Below are positions 47,476-57,198 of a stretch of 64,000 nucleotides of DNA, one piece after another (within the stretch, counting starts at the first letter, position 1; each line of letters begins with the position of its first letter). Made by a program: the position numbers and the translations under genes. The notes beneath the pieces are model-generated. The model saw only the letters and a program-made list of their open reading frames with translations, was not told the DNA's origin and ran no database searches. The stretch is from contig NZ_CANLXZ010000012.1 of assembly GCF_947495285.1 (NCBI RefSeq), forward strand, positions 32,898 to 96,897, given 5' to 3'. The stretch is from an uncultured Nonlabens sp. Lineage in GTDB: Bacteria; Bacteroidota; Bacteroidia; Flavobacteriales; Flavobacteriaceae.

Positions 47476-47961
47476 TTACCCAAAAATACGAGTGTCTGCA
47501 ATACTGGTGATTATCCATTTATCGTCTATAAAAAATAGGGTGAATTTATTTGTTCCTACGTGTGATAGAAATTTGTTATAATAGAACTCATAGGTTGTGG
47601 TAACGGTTGCTATTTGAGTATCGCTGTCATAGCTTATTTCTATAAGTCGCTCTTCAAATGGGATGCTGTCTGGTATCGCAATAAGGTCTTTTAAGAAAAG
47701 TGAAGTCGTTATGGTACTTATTTTACGTTCTTCTCCTTTTATGATCATAGATGTGAGTTGCATATTTGTAAGCATCGATTCTTTTAATGCTGTAGTATCG
47801 CGGGCATGAAAATTCTTAAAAAAGTTTCTTACAGCATCTACTGCGGTAGGTATTTTTATTTTTTCTTTAATTTCTAGTTGTGTAGTGTCTTGTGGTATAG
47901 TTTGTTGAGAGTTAGCTTTCGCGAAAGCGAGAACGAAAATAATAATAAATAGATGTCTCAT
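47476..47961 (-). CDS. Exported NTF2-like protein, unknown
   Basis: The 161-residue protein starts MRHLFIIIFVLAFAKANSQQ, a signal peptide whose end is encoded by the palindrome at 47914-47929. The mature part (AVDAVRNFFKNFHARDTTALKESM, QIATVTTTYEFYYNKFLSHVGTNKFTLFFIDDKWIITSIADTR) has the helix-then-sheet pattern of NTF2/SnoaL-like domains. ATG at 47961 is preferred over an ATG at 48042, which would add 27 residues before the signal peptide and overlap panB. It is divergent from panB. Confidence 0.8.
   Translation of the reverse strand: MRHLFIIIFVLAFAKANSQQTIPQDTTQLEIKEKIKIPTAVDAVRNFFKNFHARDTTALKESMLTNMQLTSMIIKGEERKISTITTSLFLKDLIAIPDSIPFEERLIEISYDSDTQIATVTTTYEFYYNKFLSHVGTNKFTLFFIDDKWIITSIADTRIFG
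47914..47929. repeat. Dispersed palindrome copy 10 (in a signal-peptide coding region)
   Basis: AGCTTTCGCGAAAGCG. On the minus strand it reads L-AFAKA-N at the end of the signal peptide's hydrophobic core. Confidence 0.87.
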
Positions 47962-47993
47962 GATCTTAGAATTTAATTGAGCTGTAATATTAG

Positions 47994-48001
47994 TACTTTT
48001 G
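47994..48001 (+). promoter_or_regulatory. -7 box of panB (TACTTTTG)
   Basis: TACTTTTG ends 20 nt before the panB ATG. A TTG lies at 47977-47979, but the 14-nt spacer is short, so only the -7 call is offered. Confidence 0.45.
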
Positions 48002-48021
48002 TTACACTTAAAAAACGTTTT

Positions 48022-48840
48022 ATGTCTACTGCAAAGAAGCAATATAAAAGAGTGACTGTTAAATCACTTACAGAAATGAAAGCAAACAACGAGAAAATCT
48101 CAATGTTAACGGCTTATGATTATACCATGGCAAAAATTATCGATAGTGCTGGTATAGATATTATTCTTGTAGGTGATAGTGCAAGCAATGTGATGGCAGG
48201 ACATGAGACTACGTTACCTATAACGCTGGATCAGATGATTTATCACGCGAGTAGTGTGGTAAGAGCTGTGGAGCGTGCACTGGTTGTGGTGGACTTGCCA
48301 TTCGGTAGTTATCAAAGTGACCCTAAAGAGGCTTTACGTAGTGCGATACGTATTATGAAAGAGAGTGGTGGCCATAGTGTGAAGTTAGAAGGTGGTAGCG
48401 AGGTTAAAGATTCTATTAAACGTATTCTACATGCTGGAATACCGGTTATGGGACATCTAGGTCTAACCCCACAATCTATTTATAAATTTGGTACCTATAC
48501 GGTTAGAGCAAAAGAAGTAGAAGAAGCTGAGAAACTAGTACAAGATGCTCTGGCTCTAGAAAGATGGGGTTGTTTTGCTTTAGTACTAGAAAAAGTTCCT
48601 GCGGCACTTGCACAAAAGGTAGCAGACCAACTAACTATTCCTGTTATAGGTATAGGGGCTGGTGCTGGTGTGGATGGACAGGTTCTTGTATCTCACGACA
48701 TGTTCGGTATGACACATGAATTTAATCCTCGCTTTTTACGTCGTTATTTAAATTTATATGAGGAGATGGGTAACGCTGTTGCTAGTTATGTGAAGGATGT
48801 GAAGTCTGTTGATTTTCCTAATGATGAGGAGCAATATTAA
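48022..48840 (+). CDS. panB: 3-methyl-2-oxobutanoate hydroxymethyltransferase
   Basis: PanB makes ketopantoate from alpha-ketoisovalerate and methylene-tetrahydrofolate for pantothenate and CoA. The 272-residue product has [28 protein letters not shown] (metal-binding Asp), [29 protein letters not shown] and [26 protein letters not shown] at 48022 gives the family start. The open frame from 47977 crosses the -7 box and is not used. Confidence 0.96.
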   Translation: MSTAKKQYKRVTVKSLTEMKANNEKISMLTAYDYTMAKIIDSAGIDIILVGDSASNVMAGHETTLPITLDQMIYHASSVVRAVERALVVVDLPFGSYQSDPKEALRSAIRIMKESGGHSVKLEGGSEVKDSIKRILHAGIPVMGHLGLTPQSIYKFGTYTVRAKEVEEAEKLVQDALALERWGCFALVLEKVPAALAQKVADQLTIPVIGIGAGAGVDGQVLVSHDMFGMTHEFNPRFLRRYLNLYEEMGNAVASYVKDVKSVDFPNDEEQY

Positions 48841-49088
48841 ATAACGAGAGTAGTGTTTAATAATATTGTTACGGTATAATTCTTAAGTGTAGTACTTTAA
48901 TTATACACACAAATTATTTATCTGTTTTTTAATAATATTTATGATGTATGTAGCGATTTACCTCGTTAGAATAGATTCTGTACTTATTAGACTGTTGTTA
49001 AGATATTTGTAATAAATATACTGCTATTCTTATATTGAGTTCACGTTAAATAAGTTATTACTTTTATATATGTCTATATAAAAACTAA
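48841..49088. other. AT-rich intergenic region between panB and dnaK
   Basis: Very AT-rich sequence with no recognisable gene, repeat or clear terminator for panB. The dnaK terminator follows at 49090. Confidence 0.5.
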
Positions 49089-49119
49089 AAAACCCCTAAA
49101 CCTGATGGTTTAGGGGTTT
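49084..49119 (-). terminator. Terminator of dnaK
   Basis: AAACCCCTAAACC and GGTTTAGGGGTTT (49090-49102 and 49107-49119) form a perfect 13-bp stem with a TGAT loop. On the minus strand a T-rich tail follows, about 50 bp after the dnaK stop. Confidence 0.93.
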
Positions 49120-49169
49120 ATAGTTTAATAATCTACAGTCACAGGGACTGTAAACTAAATAAGCATTGC

Positions 49170-51059
49170 TTACTTCACTTCTTCAAAGTCTACGTCTTCT
49201 ACATCGCTTGTCTCATCAGCAGTTGCTCCAGCATCTCCGGCAGGTTGTCCACCTTCTTGTTGCGCTTTGGCCATTTCTTCACTAACACCAGCCCAAACTT
49301 GATTTAATTTTTCCATAGCAGGATCAATTACAGTAAGTTCTTTAGTTTCAAAAGCTACTTTTAATTCGTTAAGAGCTTCTTCAATAGGGGCTTTTTTATC
49401 AGCAGGAATCTTCTCACCAAATTCTTCAAGTTGAGTTTCTGTTTGGAAAATCAATTGATCAGCAGCGTTAAGTTTGTCAGCTGTTTCTTTTGCTTTTGCA
49501 TCAGCATCAGCATTTGCAGCAGCATCTTGCTTCATTTTCTCGATTTCTTCTTCAGATAGTCCAGAAGAAGCCTCGATACGTATGTCTTGTTTCTTACCAG
49601 TTGCTTTATCTTCGGCACTTACTTTAATAATACCGTTTGCATCGATGTCAAAGGTTACTTCAATTTGTGGAGTACCTCTTCTCGCTGGTGCGATATCAGA
49701 TAAGTGAAATCTACCGATAGTATTGTTATCGTTTGCCATAGCACGCTCACCTTGGATTACGTGAATCTCAACACTTGGTTGATTATCTGCAGCAGTAGAG
49801 AATACCTGAGATTTTTTAGTTGGGATAGTTGTGTTAGACTCAATTAATTTAGTCATCACACCACCCATAGTTTCAATTCCTAAAGAAAGTGGAGTAACAT
49901 CTAGTAAAAGAACGTCTTTTACATCACCAGTTAGTACACCACCTTGGATAGCAGCACCTACAGCAACAACTTCATCAGGATTTACTCCTTTTGACGGCTT
50001 CTTACCGAAGAATTTCTCTACAGCTTCTTGCACAGCAGGAATACGAGTAGAACCACCTACAAGAATAATCTCATCAATATCACCAGTAGAAAGGCCTGCG
50101 TTTTTCAATGCAGTCTTACAAGGCTCTATAGTTCTTTTTACTAAGTCAGAAATTAATTGCTCAAAAGCAGACTTTGTAAGAGTTTTTACAAGGTGCTTAG
50201 GTCCTGAAGCAGTAGCCGTTACATAAGGTAAGTTTACCTCAGTTTGTGCACTAGAAGAAAGCTCAATTTTAGCTTTTTCTGCAGCCTCTTTAAGACGTTG
50301 TAGTGCCATTGGGTCCTGACGTAAATCAATACCTTCAGCAGCGTTAAAATCGTCAGCTAGCCAGTTAATGATTTTTTGATCAACATCATCACCACCTAGG
50401 TGAGTATCACCATCTGTTGCAAGTACTTCAAATACACCATCACCTAATTCTAGGATAGAAACATCATGTGTACCACCACCAAAATCAAATACTACGATTT
50501 TTTGATCTGTATCTTTTTTATCTAATCCATAAGCTAGTGCCGCAGCAGTAGGCTCATTGATAATACGCTCCACTTTAAGACCAGCGATCTCACCAGCTTC
50601 TTTTGTTGCCTGACGTTGAGAATCGTTAAAGTATGCAGGTACAGTAATTACTGCTCCTGTTACTTCTTGTCCTAAATAATCTTCAGCAGTTTTCTTCATT
50701 TTTTGAAGAATCATTGCACTTAATTCTTGTGGAGTATAAAGACGACCATCGATATCAACACGTGGTGTATCGTTATCTCCTTTTACTACAGAGTAAGGTA
50801 CATATCCAGTTTCTTTAGTAGATTCACTGAATTTGTTACCCATAAAACGCTTGATAGATGCAACCGTTTTAGTTGGGTTAGTTACTGCTTGTCTTTTTGC
50901 AGGGTCTCCTACTTTAATTTCACCACCTTCTACAAAGGCGATTACAGATGGTGTTGTTCTTTTTCCTTCTGCATTAGGTATTACTACAGGCTCGCTTCCT
51001 TCCATTACGGATACACAACTGTTAGTTGTACCTAAGTCTATTCCTATTATTTTACTCAT
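49170..51059 (-). CDS. dnaK: Chaperone DnaK (Hsp70)
   Basis: This ATP-driven Hsp70 chaperone works with DnaJ and GrpE, neither of which is in the window. The 629-residue product starts [20 protein letters not shown] and has [34 protein letters not shown] and [17 protein letters not shown] in the ATPase domain. The linker is [18 protein letters not shown]. The helical lid has a Gly/Ala-rich region ([14 protein letters not shown]), and the C-terminus is EDVDFEEVK, the co-chaperone-binding type. It is monocistronic, with its own terminator and a repeat array upstream. Confidence 0.98.
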   Translation of the reverse strand: MSKIIGIDLGTTNSCVSVMEGSEPVVIPNAEGKRTTPSVIAFVEGGEIKVGDPAKRQAVTNPTKTVASIKRFMGNKFSESTKETGYVPYSVVKGDNDTPRVDIDGRLYTPQELSAMILQKMKKTAEDYLGQEVTGAVITVPAYFNDSQRQATKEAGEIAGLKVERIINEPTAAALAYGLDKKDTDQKIVVFDFGGGTHDVSILELGDGVFEVLATDGDTHLGGDDVDQKIINWLADDFNAAEGIDLRQDPMALQRLKEAAEKAKIELSSSAQTEVNLPYVTATASGPKHLVKTLTKSAFEQLISDLVKRTIEPCKTALKNAGLSTGDIDEIILVGGSTRIPAVQEAVEKFFGKKPSKGVNPDEVVAVGAAIQGGVLTGDVKDVLLLDVTPLSLGIETMGGVMTKLIESNTTIPTKKSQVFSTAADNQPSVEIHVIQGERAMANDNNTIGRFHLSDIAPARRGTPQIEVTFDIDANGIIKVSAEDKATGKKQDIRIEASSGLSEEEIEKMKQDAAANADADAKAKETADKLNAADQLIFQTETQLEEFGEKIPADKKAPIEEALNELKVAFETKELTVIDPAMEKLNQVWAGVSEEMAKAQQEGGQPAGDAGATADETSDVEDVDFEEVK

Positions 51060-51124
51060 TATAAGGGTATTTTAATTTTTAATTTCAATTTTTACTACGC
51101 TTTCCTTAAGTCAATGTTTGTGCC

Positions 51125-51165
51125 ATGACATAACTAATGACATGATGTCATTTCTATATGACATC
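51125..51165. promoter_or_regulatory. Operator-like ATGACAT cluster upstream of dnaK
   Basis: Four ATGACAT half-sites lie in 41 bp: 51125-51131 (+), 51137-51143 (+), 51145-51151 (-) and 51158-51164 (+). They make two perfect overlapping inverted repeats: AATGACATgATGTCATT (51136-51152, 1-nt centre) and GATGTCAT/ATGACATC (51144-51165, 6-nt centre). The block is 65-105 bp upstream of the dnaK ATG. It does not look like the CIRCE element (TTAGCACTC-N9-GAGTGCTAA). Confidence 0.55.
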
Positions 51166-51205
51166 GTGTATTTAATTTATGTTTTAGGAGATGTGTTAGA
51201 CGTGT

Positions 51206-51225
51206 TACGCTTTCGCGAAAGCGTA
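51206..51225. repeat. Dispersed palindrome copy 11 (dnaK/sdaA divergent region)
   Basis: TACGCTTTCGCGAAAGCGTA is a perfect 20-bp palindrome with TA rather than TTC/GAA flanks outside the common core. Confidence 0.92.
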
Positions 51226-51374
51226 CAAAATCAAAGTTTACCTTAATTAGTAAGCTCAATATGTCAGTACCATTAAGAATATTTTGATATTTAAGGGATG
51301 GAATCGTAATTTTATATTTTAAGCTTCTATCATCTACATTATGTTTACTTTTACCCAGCAAATTTGGGAATAAA

Positions 51375-52823
51375 ATGTCACAAAGTACCCCTGTAAAAAT
51401 AGAAGCTATAAGTGTATTTGATATGCTTAAAATAGGTGTAGGGCCTTCTAGTTCTCACACGCTAGGACCATGGAGAGCGGCACGTAATTTTTTAGGAAAA
51501 CTGAAGGATAAAAACAGATTGCATCTAGTTAAAGAAATAGAAGTAGACTTGTACGGCTCTCTATCTCTTACTGGTAAAGGTCACGCCACGGATCTAGCGT
51601 GTATTTTAGGATTAACAAATGCAGACCCTCAAACTTGTGTCATAGATGAAATACCGCTAATAATAGATTATATAACAAATCAAAAGGTACTGCAACTAGA
51701 TGGTGTGCATTTAATTAATTTTGATCCTAAGACTCAAATACATTTTCATCGCAAATTTTTACCATACCATCCTAACGGTTTTAGATTTAAGGCTACTTTA
51801 AATAATGGCAAGGTTGTTTTTGAAACCTATTATAGTATAGGTGGTGGTTTTTTTGTTCAAAAAGAACGTAAAAGATCTGCTCGTAAAATTGCCCTTTTTG
51901 AATGTTTTCCTAGACCTATTTCAAAGGCTACAGAATTACTTGCATACTGTGAGCGAGAAAATAAATCTGTTTCTCAAATAGTTCTTGAAAACGAAGAATA
52001 CCTACACGATCCTGCAGAAATAGATCAAAGACTTAAAGAAATATGGGATGTAATGCTAGACTCCATGTATACAGGTTGTCATACAGAAGGGGTTTTACCT
52101 GGTGGTCTTAATGTAAGGAGGAGAGCATTTGATACCCATGAGCGTTTACAAAAAGGAAAACCGTATACTAATAAAGAAGAATGGATAGAAGCAATACGTA
52201 ATACTGAGGTCAAATTTAGAGAAATATTAAAATGGGTTTCTTGTTTTGCTCTCGCGGTAAATGAAGTAAATGCGTCTTTAGGTCGTGTGGTTACTGCTCC
52301 TACTAATGGTAGTGCTGGTGTTATTCCAGCTGTGATGTTATATTATATGACTATAGAAAATCATGATGCAGACTTTAACGACGTAAAGAAATTCTTGTTA
52401 GTTGCAGGAGAGATAGGAGCGTTGTTTAAAAAAGGAGCAACGATAAGTGCAGCAATGGGTGGCTGTCAGGCAGAGATAGGTGTAAGTAGTGCCATGGCTG
52501 CAGGTGCTTTAACAGAGCTTATGGGCGGTACACCAGCACAAGTTCTTATGGCTAGTGAGATAGCTATGGAGCATCACCTAGGTTTAACCTGTGACCCTAT
52601 AGGTGGTCTGGTACAAATACCTTGTATAGAACGCAACGCGATGGGAGCAATAAAAGCTATTAATGCATGTGAAATGGCTCTAGATACTGATGCTAAAAAT
52701 GCAAAAGTACCTCTAGACAAAGTAATTGAGACCATGTGGCAAACGGCGCTAGACATGAATACTAAATATAAAGAAACTAGTGAAGGCGGTCTCGCAGTAA
52801 ATGTAGCGCTATCTGATTGTTAA
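51375..52823 (+). CDS. sdaA: L-serine ammonia-lyase, single-chain Fe-S type
   Basis: The enzyme deaminates serine to pyruvate using a [4Fe-4S] cluster. The 482-residue single chain joins beta and alpha parts. The N-terminal half has SVFDMLKIGVGPSSSHTLGPWRAA. The C-terminal half has ATISAAMGGCQAEIGVSSAMAAGAL and HHLGLTCDPIGGLVQIPCIERN, whose cysteines are the cluster ligands of the family. The C-terminus (ALSDC) also carries a cysteine, as in L-serine dehydratases where the tail Cys is the fourth ligand. It is divergent from dnaK and stands alone. Confidence 0.95.
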   Translation: MSQSTPVKIEAISVFDMLKIGVGPSSSHTLGPWRAARNFLGKLKDKNRLHLVKEIEVDLYGSLSLTGKGHATDLACILGLTNADPQTCVIDEIPLIIDYITNQKVLQLDGVHLINFDPKTQIHFHRKFLPYHPNGFRFKATLNNGKVVFETYYSIGGGFFVQKERKRSARKIALFECFPRPISKATELLAYCERENKSVSQIVLENEEYLHDPAEIDQRLKEIWDVMLDSMYTGCHTEGVLPGGLNVRRRAFDTHERLQKGKPYTNKEEWIEAIRNTEVKFREILKWVSCFALAVNEVNASLGRVVTAPTNGSAGVIPAVMLYYMTIENHDADFNDVKKFLLVAGEIGALFKKGATISAAMGGCQAEIGVSSAMAAGALTELMGGTPAQVLMASEIAMEHHLGLTCDPIGGLVQIPCIERNAMGAIKAINACEMALDTDAKNAKVPLDKVIETMWQTALDMNTKYKETSEGGLAVNVALSDC

Positions 52824-52884
52824 AAACGCTGTCTTTTTTTCAGATTTTATGAAAATGCTGGCAATTATACAAATTGTTTGTTGA

Positions 52885-52892
52885 TACCTTTG
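52885..52892 (+). promoter_or_regulatory. -7 box of the metallophosphoesterase lipoprotein gene (TACCTTTG)
   Basis: TACCTTTG matches TAnnTTTG and ends 17 nt before the ATG at 52910. It also argues against the open frame that starts at 52874, because the box would lie inside it. No TTG was found at the right distance. Confidence 0.45.
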
Positions 52893-52909
52893 AAGTCTAC
52901 TTAATTTAC

Positions 52910-55900
52910 ATGATCAGAAAAATTTATTCTAATACTGCCTTCGTATTTATACTAATGGCGCTATCTTCTTGTGCTGTAAAATCATTACAATTTGTAAATG
53001 ATGAAAATACAACTATTAAAACTATAGATTCTGAATATAGGAGCTTTTTTCTATTGGGTAACTTAAATTCAAAATCTTCTCCTAATGAGGATTTTAAATC
53101 CATAATTAAAGATATAAACTCTAGAACTACAGACACAGATTATACCATTATATTAGGTGATAATGTAAATTCAAAGAATTTTAATGAAAAGGACAAAGAT
53201 GTAGCAGATAATCATGCCTTTAAACAACGACTGCAACTTATTAATAAAATCAAGAATAACATTTATGTACTGCCAGGTAACCAAGACTGGAATGATGAGG
53301 GACTAGAAGGACTCAAGAACATAGAAAAAATGGTAGAAGCTCAACTGGGTAACGATGAGGCTTTTCAACCAGAAAATGGATGTCCTATGGAAGAGATAGA
53401 CATATCTGACACCATGCACTTAATTATCGTAGATTCTCAATGGTACATAGAAGATTGGGATCAAAACCCTAGGTTTAACGATAAGTGCGAGATCAATACT
53501 AGAGAAAAGTTTATTGCAGCATTATCTGACGAGATGCGCAAACAGAGACATAAGACTGTTATTATGGCAATGCACCATCCATTATACTCTAACGGTATTT
53601 ATGGCGGTAAAATGGGGTCATCTACTGTTTTTAAACCTAGTGTAGATAACTTATATGTACCGGTATTAGGTAGCGCATGGAGTTTTATACGTTCACAAGG
53701 TGGTGTTTCTAGACAGGACCGTTACAATCCATTAATGAATGAGTTAATGGAAGAAATAAAAGCTGCGTGTAGTGATCTAGATCGTGTTATCTTTTTAAGT
53801 GCACATGAAAAGTCATTGCAATATATTGATAATGGAAATATCAAACAGATAATTTCTGGTTCTACTGTGCATACCGGAATTGCGAGTTTAGGAGATAAAG
53901 GGGTTTTGAGCAGTGGTTTAAATGGTTATGCAGAGTTGCGAGTGTTTAAGGATAAATCTTCTCAAGTATTTTTCTATCAAGTAAAAGATGGAAATGTGGT
54001 AGAGGTTTATGGCGGTTCCGCTTTCGCGAAAGCGGAAAATTTCCATCTAGACTCTTTAAAACCTATTACAGATAGATTTAAAAAAGCATCTGTATATTCA
54101 CAGGAAGAAGTAGATAAAGATAAAGATTATGAAAAATTTTATGGACGTCATTACCGCTATTTATATGGTAAAAAAGTAAAGGCTCCTGTAGTAATGCTCG
54201 ATACTTTATACGGTGGTGTTAAGGTAGAACGTGCTGGTGGTGGCAACCAGACTCAAGGATTGCGACTGGTAGATAGTCTCGATAGAGAATATAATATGAG
54301 AGCGTTAGAAAAAGATGCGATACAGTTCTTAAAAAGTGCAGGTTATGGAACTGTTGATGTAGAAGAATATTTTGGCGGGACATTCTCACAAGAACTTATT
54401 AGAGATTTCTACACAGCAGCGCATCCCTATGGAGCATTTGCAGTACCTAGACTCGCAGGAGCTATTGATTTAAATCACACACATCCTGTTTTATACTACG
54501 TTCCTAAACAACAGACCTTAGGTGATTTTAATAAAACACATGGAGATCGATTATACATGATCGTAGAAAAGCCAGATAAATCCTTTGATAACCGTCACAT
54601 GTTTGGAAATAATCAAGATGTAGAAAGTACACCAGACTTATTTGAAAAAATACGAGAAGATGAGAAAAACCGTGTGGATGAAAAGTTATTTATAAGAGCC
54701 CGTATTTTTGATATGTTGCTAGGTGATTGGGACAGGCATGAAGATCAATGGAGATGGGCAGAGATAGTAGATACTGAAGATGAGGACAAGAAATCTTATA
54801 TAGCCGTACCTAGAGATAGAGATCAGGTATTTGCTAGGTTTGATGGAGATTTATTAAATTTTATACGTAAATATGTTAAAGGAGCAAGACAATTTGGTGT
54901 TTATGGTCCAGATATTCCTCATATTAAAGAATTTAGTCAGAGTGCCATAAAATTAGACCGTGCGGTTATACAACGTAGTGATTTAGATTTATGGTTAAAG
55001 GAAGTTCAATACATACAAGAGCATCTAACTCCTGATATAGTGGCTAAGGCATTTAATGAAATGCCCATAGAAGTTAGAGATAATTTATGGCAGCAAACTC
55101 AAGATGATCTCATAGCGCGTAAAGCAAATTTAAAAGATATAGTAACTCGTTATTATGATCATTTTCTAGAGTTTCAAACCTTAAAAGGAACTGATAAAGA
55201 TGATTTATTTGAGATAACTAGATCGCCTAATGGAATTACTGCCATAAACGCATACCGTATAAAAGATGGAAAAAAAGGCACCACATTATTCTCAAGATCT
55301 TTTAATAAGAAGCATACTAAGGAAATCTGGATTTATGGACTCGATGACAACGATGTGTTTAAAGTAAACGGTACAGGAGATAACTTAATTAGAATAGTCA
55401 TTTCTGGAGGTAAAGGAAATGATATTTATGACATAGTTAAAGGACGTAAAATAGAAGTCTACGATTACAAGTCAGAAAAGAATAAAATAGAATCAAATAA
55501 GCGTACTAAAGTTGTTTTTAGAGATGATTATGATATCAACCATTATGATACAGAAAAAGTCCCTAGTACAAGTGGTAAAGTAGATCTTATATTAGATTAT
55601 AATCCAGATTATGGTTTTAGTCCTACTATAGGATTTAAAAAATTAAAAATAGGTTATGAGCGCAATCCTTATACCACTATGTATGGAATTAGGGCTCAGT
55701 ATTACTCCTTAATTCAAGCAGCAAAATTTGAATGGTATGCAGGTTTAGGAAATGCTATAGGTCACTGGAATGTAGAACTGGACGCCACACTTACTACTAA
55801 CAATTATACTGAGAATTTCTTTGGGTATGGGAATCTATCTACATTTGATAAGGACACTAATTATGACATAAATCGTGTCCAGTTTCAAAAACAAGAAGCA

Positions 55901-56584
55901 GGTTTACATATGATAAAGACCAGTAGTTATGGTAGTACTTTTGATTTAGGTATAGGCTACAAGGCAGTAGAATTTAATGATGATTATTCTGATGTTTTAG
56001 AGATTAATTCGCAACGTGAAGAATATATCAATCTTCATACTGATTATACTTATCAGAGCCTAGATAATGAACGTTTCCCTACTAGAGGTATGCTTTTTAC
56101 TGCAAATATATCTTTTACAGATGATTTATCTAACCAGCGTAATTTCTTCTCTATAGATCCTAATCTTACCTTCTGGAATGCGATAGATGGTAATAGAAAC
56201 ATAGTTTTAAAAACAAATCTAGGTGCTCAAACTAGAATAGGAGATAGGCCTCATTTTTATCAAGCTGCAGTGCTAGACAACAACAGCAGCTTAAGAAGCT
56301 ATAGAAATGAACGTTTTATAGGTGATTACTCCATACATGCAAGTGGTGATATTTTATTAGATTTAAAACCTATTAAAACAAGGTTGTTACCTATGCGCAT
56401 TACATCTTACGTAGGTTTTGACATAGGTCAGGTAGGTATAGAAAATCAAAAAAGCTCTAAATTCTATAACAGCTATGGTGGCGGTTTTAATCTAGGAATG
56501 TCTGGACTTTTTACCTCTCAGATTTCTTATTTCCATGGTGAAGAAGGTGGTAGATTACAATTAGGTCTTATATTTTCTAATTAA
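52910..56584 (+). CDS. Lipoprotein with metallophosphoesterase and outer-membrane beta-barrel domains
   Basis: The 1224-residue protein has a lipoprotein signal (MIRKIYSNTAFVFILMALSSC). Residues about 35-290 are a calcineurin-like metallophosphoesterase: YTIILGDNV, LPGNQDWNDEG, MAMHHPLYSNG and LSAHEKSLQY. The usual GNHD is GNQD and the last GHxH is AHEK, so metal binding may be altered. A middle region of about 480 residues follows. From about residue 890 repeated strands (VDLILDYNPDYGFSPTIGFKKLKIGYERNPY to the C-terminal LQLGLIFSN) form a BamA/TamA-like barrel. A perfect palindrome at 54016-54037 encodes SAFAKAE just after the phosphoesterase domain. ATG at 52910 gives the lipobox. Confidence 0.85.
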   Translation: MIRKIYSNTAFVFILMALSSCAVKSLQFVNDENTTIKTIDSEYRSFFLLGNLNSKSSPNEDFKSIIKDINSRTTDTDYTIILGDNVNSKNFNEKDKDVADNHAFKQRLQLINKIKNNIYVLPGNQDWNDEGLEGLKNIEKMVEAQLGNDEAFQPENGCPMEEIDISDTMHLIIVDSQWYIEDWDQNPRFNDKCEINTREKFIAALSDEMRKQRHKTVIMAMHHPLYSNGIYGGKMGSSTVFKPSVDNLYVPVLGSAWSFIRSQGGVSRQDRYNPLMNELMEEIKAACSDLDRVIFLSAHEKSLQYIDNGNIKQIISGSTVHTGIASLGDKGVLSSGLNGYAELRVFKDKSSQVFFYQVKDGNVVEVYGGSAFAKAENFHLDSLKPITDRFKKASVYSQEEVDKDKDYEKFYGRHYRYLYGKKVKAPVVMLDTLYGGVKVERAGGGNQTQGLRLVDSLDREYNMRALEKDAIQFLKSAGYGTVDVEEYFGGTFSQELIRDFYTAAHPYGAFAVPRLAGAIDLNHTHPVLYYVPKQQTLGDFNKTHGDRLYMIVEKPDKSFDNRHMFGNNQDVESTPDLFEKIREDEKNRVDEKLFIRARIFDMLLGDWDRHEDQWRWAEIVDTEDEDKKSYIAVPRDRDQVFARFDGDLLNFIRKYVKGARQFGVYGPDIPHIKEFSQSAIKLDRAVIQRSDLDLWLKEVQYIQEHLTPDIVAKAFNEMPIEVRDNLWQQTQDDLIARKANLKDIVTRYYDHFLEFQTLKGTDKDDLFEITRSPNGITAINAYRIKDGKKGTTLFSRSFNKKHTKEIWIYGLDDNDVFKVNGTGDNLIRIVISGGKGNDIYDIVKGRKIEVYDYKSEKNKIESNKRTKVVFRDDYDINHYDTEKVPSTSGKVDLILDYNPDYGFSPTIGFKKLKIGYERNPYTTMYGIRAQYYSLIQAAKFEWYAGLGNAIGHWNVELDATLTTNNYTENFFGYGNLSTFDKDTNYDINRVQFQKQEAGLHMIKTSSYGSTFDLGIGYKAVEFNDDYSDVLEINSQREEYINLHTDYTYQSLDNERFPTRGMLFTANISFTDDLSNQRNFFSIDPNLTFWNAIDGNRNIVLKTNLGAQTRIGDRPHFYQAAVLDNNSSLRSYRNERFIGDYSIHASGDILLDLKPIKTRLLPMRITSYVGFDIGQVGIENQKSSKFYNSYGGGFNLGMSGLFTSQISYFHGEEGGRLQLGLIFSN
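54016..54037. repeat. Dispersed palindrome copy 12 (inside the lipoprotein gene, full 22-bp form)
   Basis: A perfect 22-bp palindrome with TTC/GAA flanks. It reads S-AFAKA-E at a probable domain junction (YGGSAFAKAENFH). Confidence 0.93.
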
Positions 56585-56688
56585 TTATATAACTATTTAT
56601 AGGGTAACAACTTATCACCTACTGTTTTTGTATTCATTAATATGGACAGTAAACGTAACAAACAGTACATTTATACCACTAATAAAGT

Positions 56689-57198
56689 ATGATGACTAAC
56701 GACCAAATTCTAGCCGCTGGCTTACCTAAAATAGAAGCTGCTTATTTTCAAAAACACCCTAAGAGATTTTTGAACAAAAAATTAATCGCAACTTTACTCA
56801 TTTTTGTACCATCTCTATCAGGTGTAATAATACCATTTTTCACTGTTAATGAACATCCATGGGTATGGAAAACTACTGGTTGCATATGGTTAGTTACATT
56901 AATTGTCACTGTTTTTCTTGCGTATAAAGGTTACTTTGTAAGGGGTTATGTACTCAGAGAACAGGATATAACTTATAAAAAAGGATGGTTATTTCATAGT
57001 CAGATTACGGTGCCGTTTAATAGAATACAACATACCGAGATTAACCATGGTCCCGTAGACCGTATGTTTAAATTATGTCAACTAGATATATTTACTGCTG
57101 GTGGTAGCTCTAGTGATTTAAGTATAAGTGGTCTGGACCCAGAAGATGCTGCAAAATTAAAGGAGTACATCTCAGGTAAATTATCGCATTATGCTTAA
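56689..57198 (+). CDS. PH-domain membrane protein (YdbS-like)
   Basis: The 169-residue protein has two membrane helices (LIATLLIFVPSLSGVIIPFF; TTGCIWLVTLIVTVFLAYKGYFV). A bacterial PH domain of the bPH2 type follows (VLREQDITYKKGWLFHSQITVPFNRIQHTEINHGPVDRMFKLCQLDIFTAGGSS). It corresponds to YdbS/YvdB-like proteins; function is unknown. It overlaps the next PH gene by 8 bp, a pairing known from Bacillus ydbS-ydbT. Confidence 0.88.
   Translation: MMTNDQILAAGLPKIEAAYFQKHPKRFLNKKLIATLLIFVPSLSGVIIPFFTVNEHPWVWKTTGCIWLVTLIVTVFLAYKGYFVRGYVLREQDITYKKGWLFHSQITVPFNRIQHTEINHGPVDRMFKLCQLDIFTAGGSSSDLSISGLDPEDAAKLKEYISGKLSHYA

Noticed and set aside
51134..51361. Minus-strand open frame of 75 codons between dnaK and sdaA
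   Set aside because: It runs through both the ATGACAT array and the dispersed palindrome, has no recognisable protein features, and lies in a divergent promoter region.
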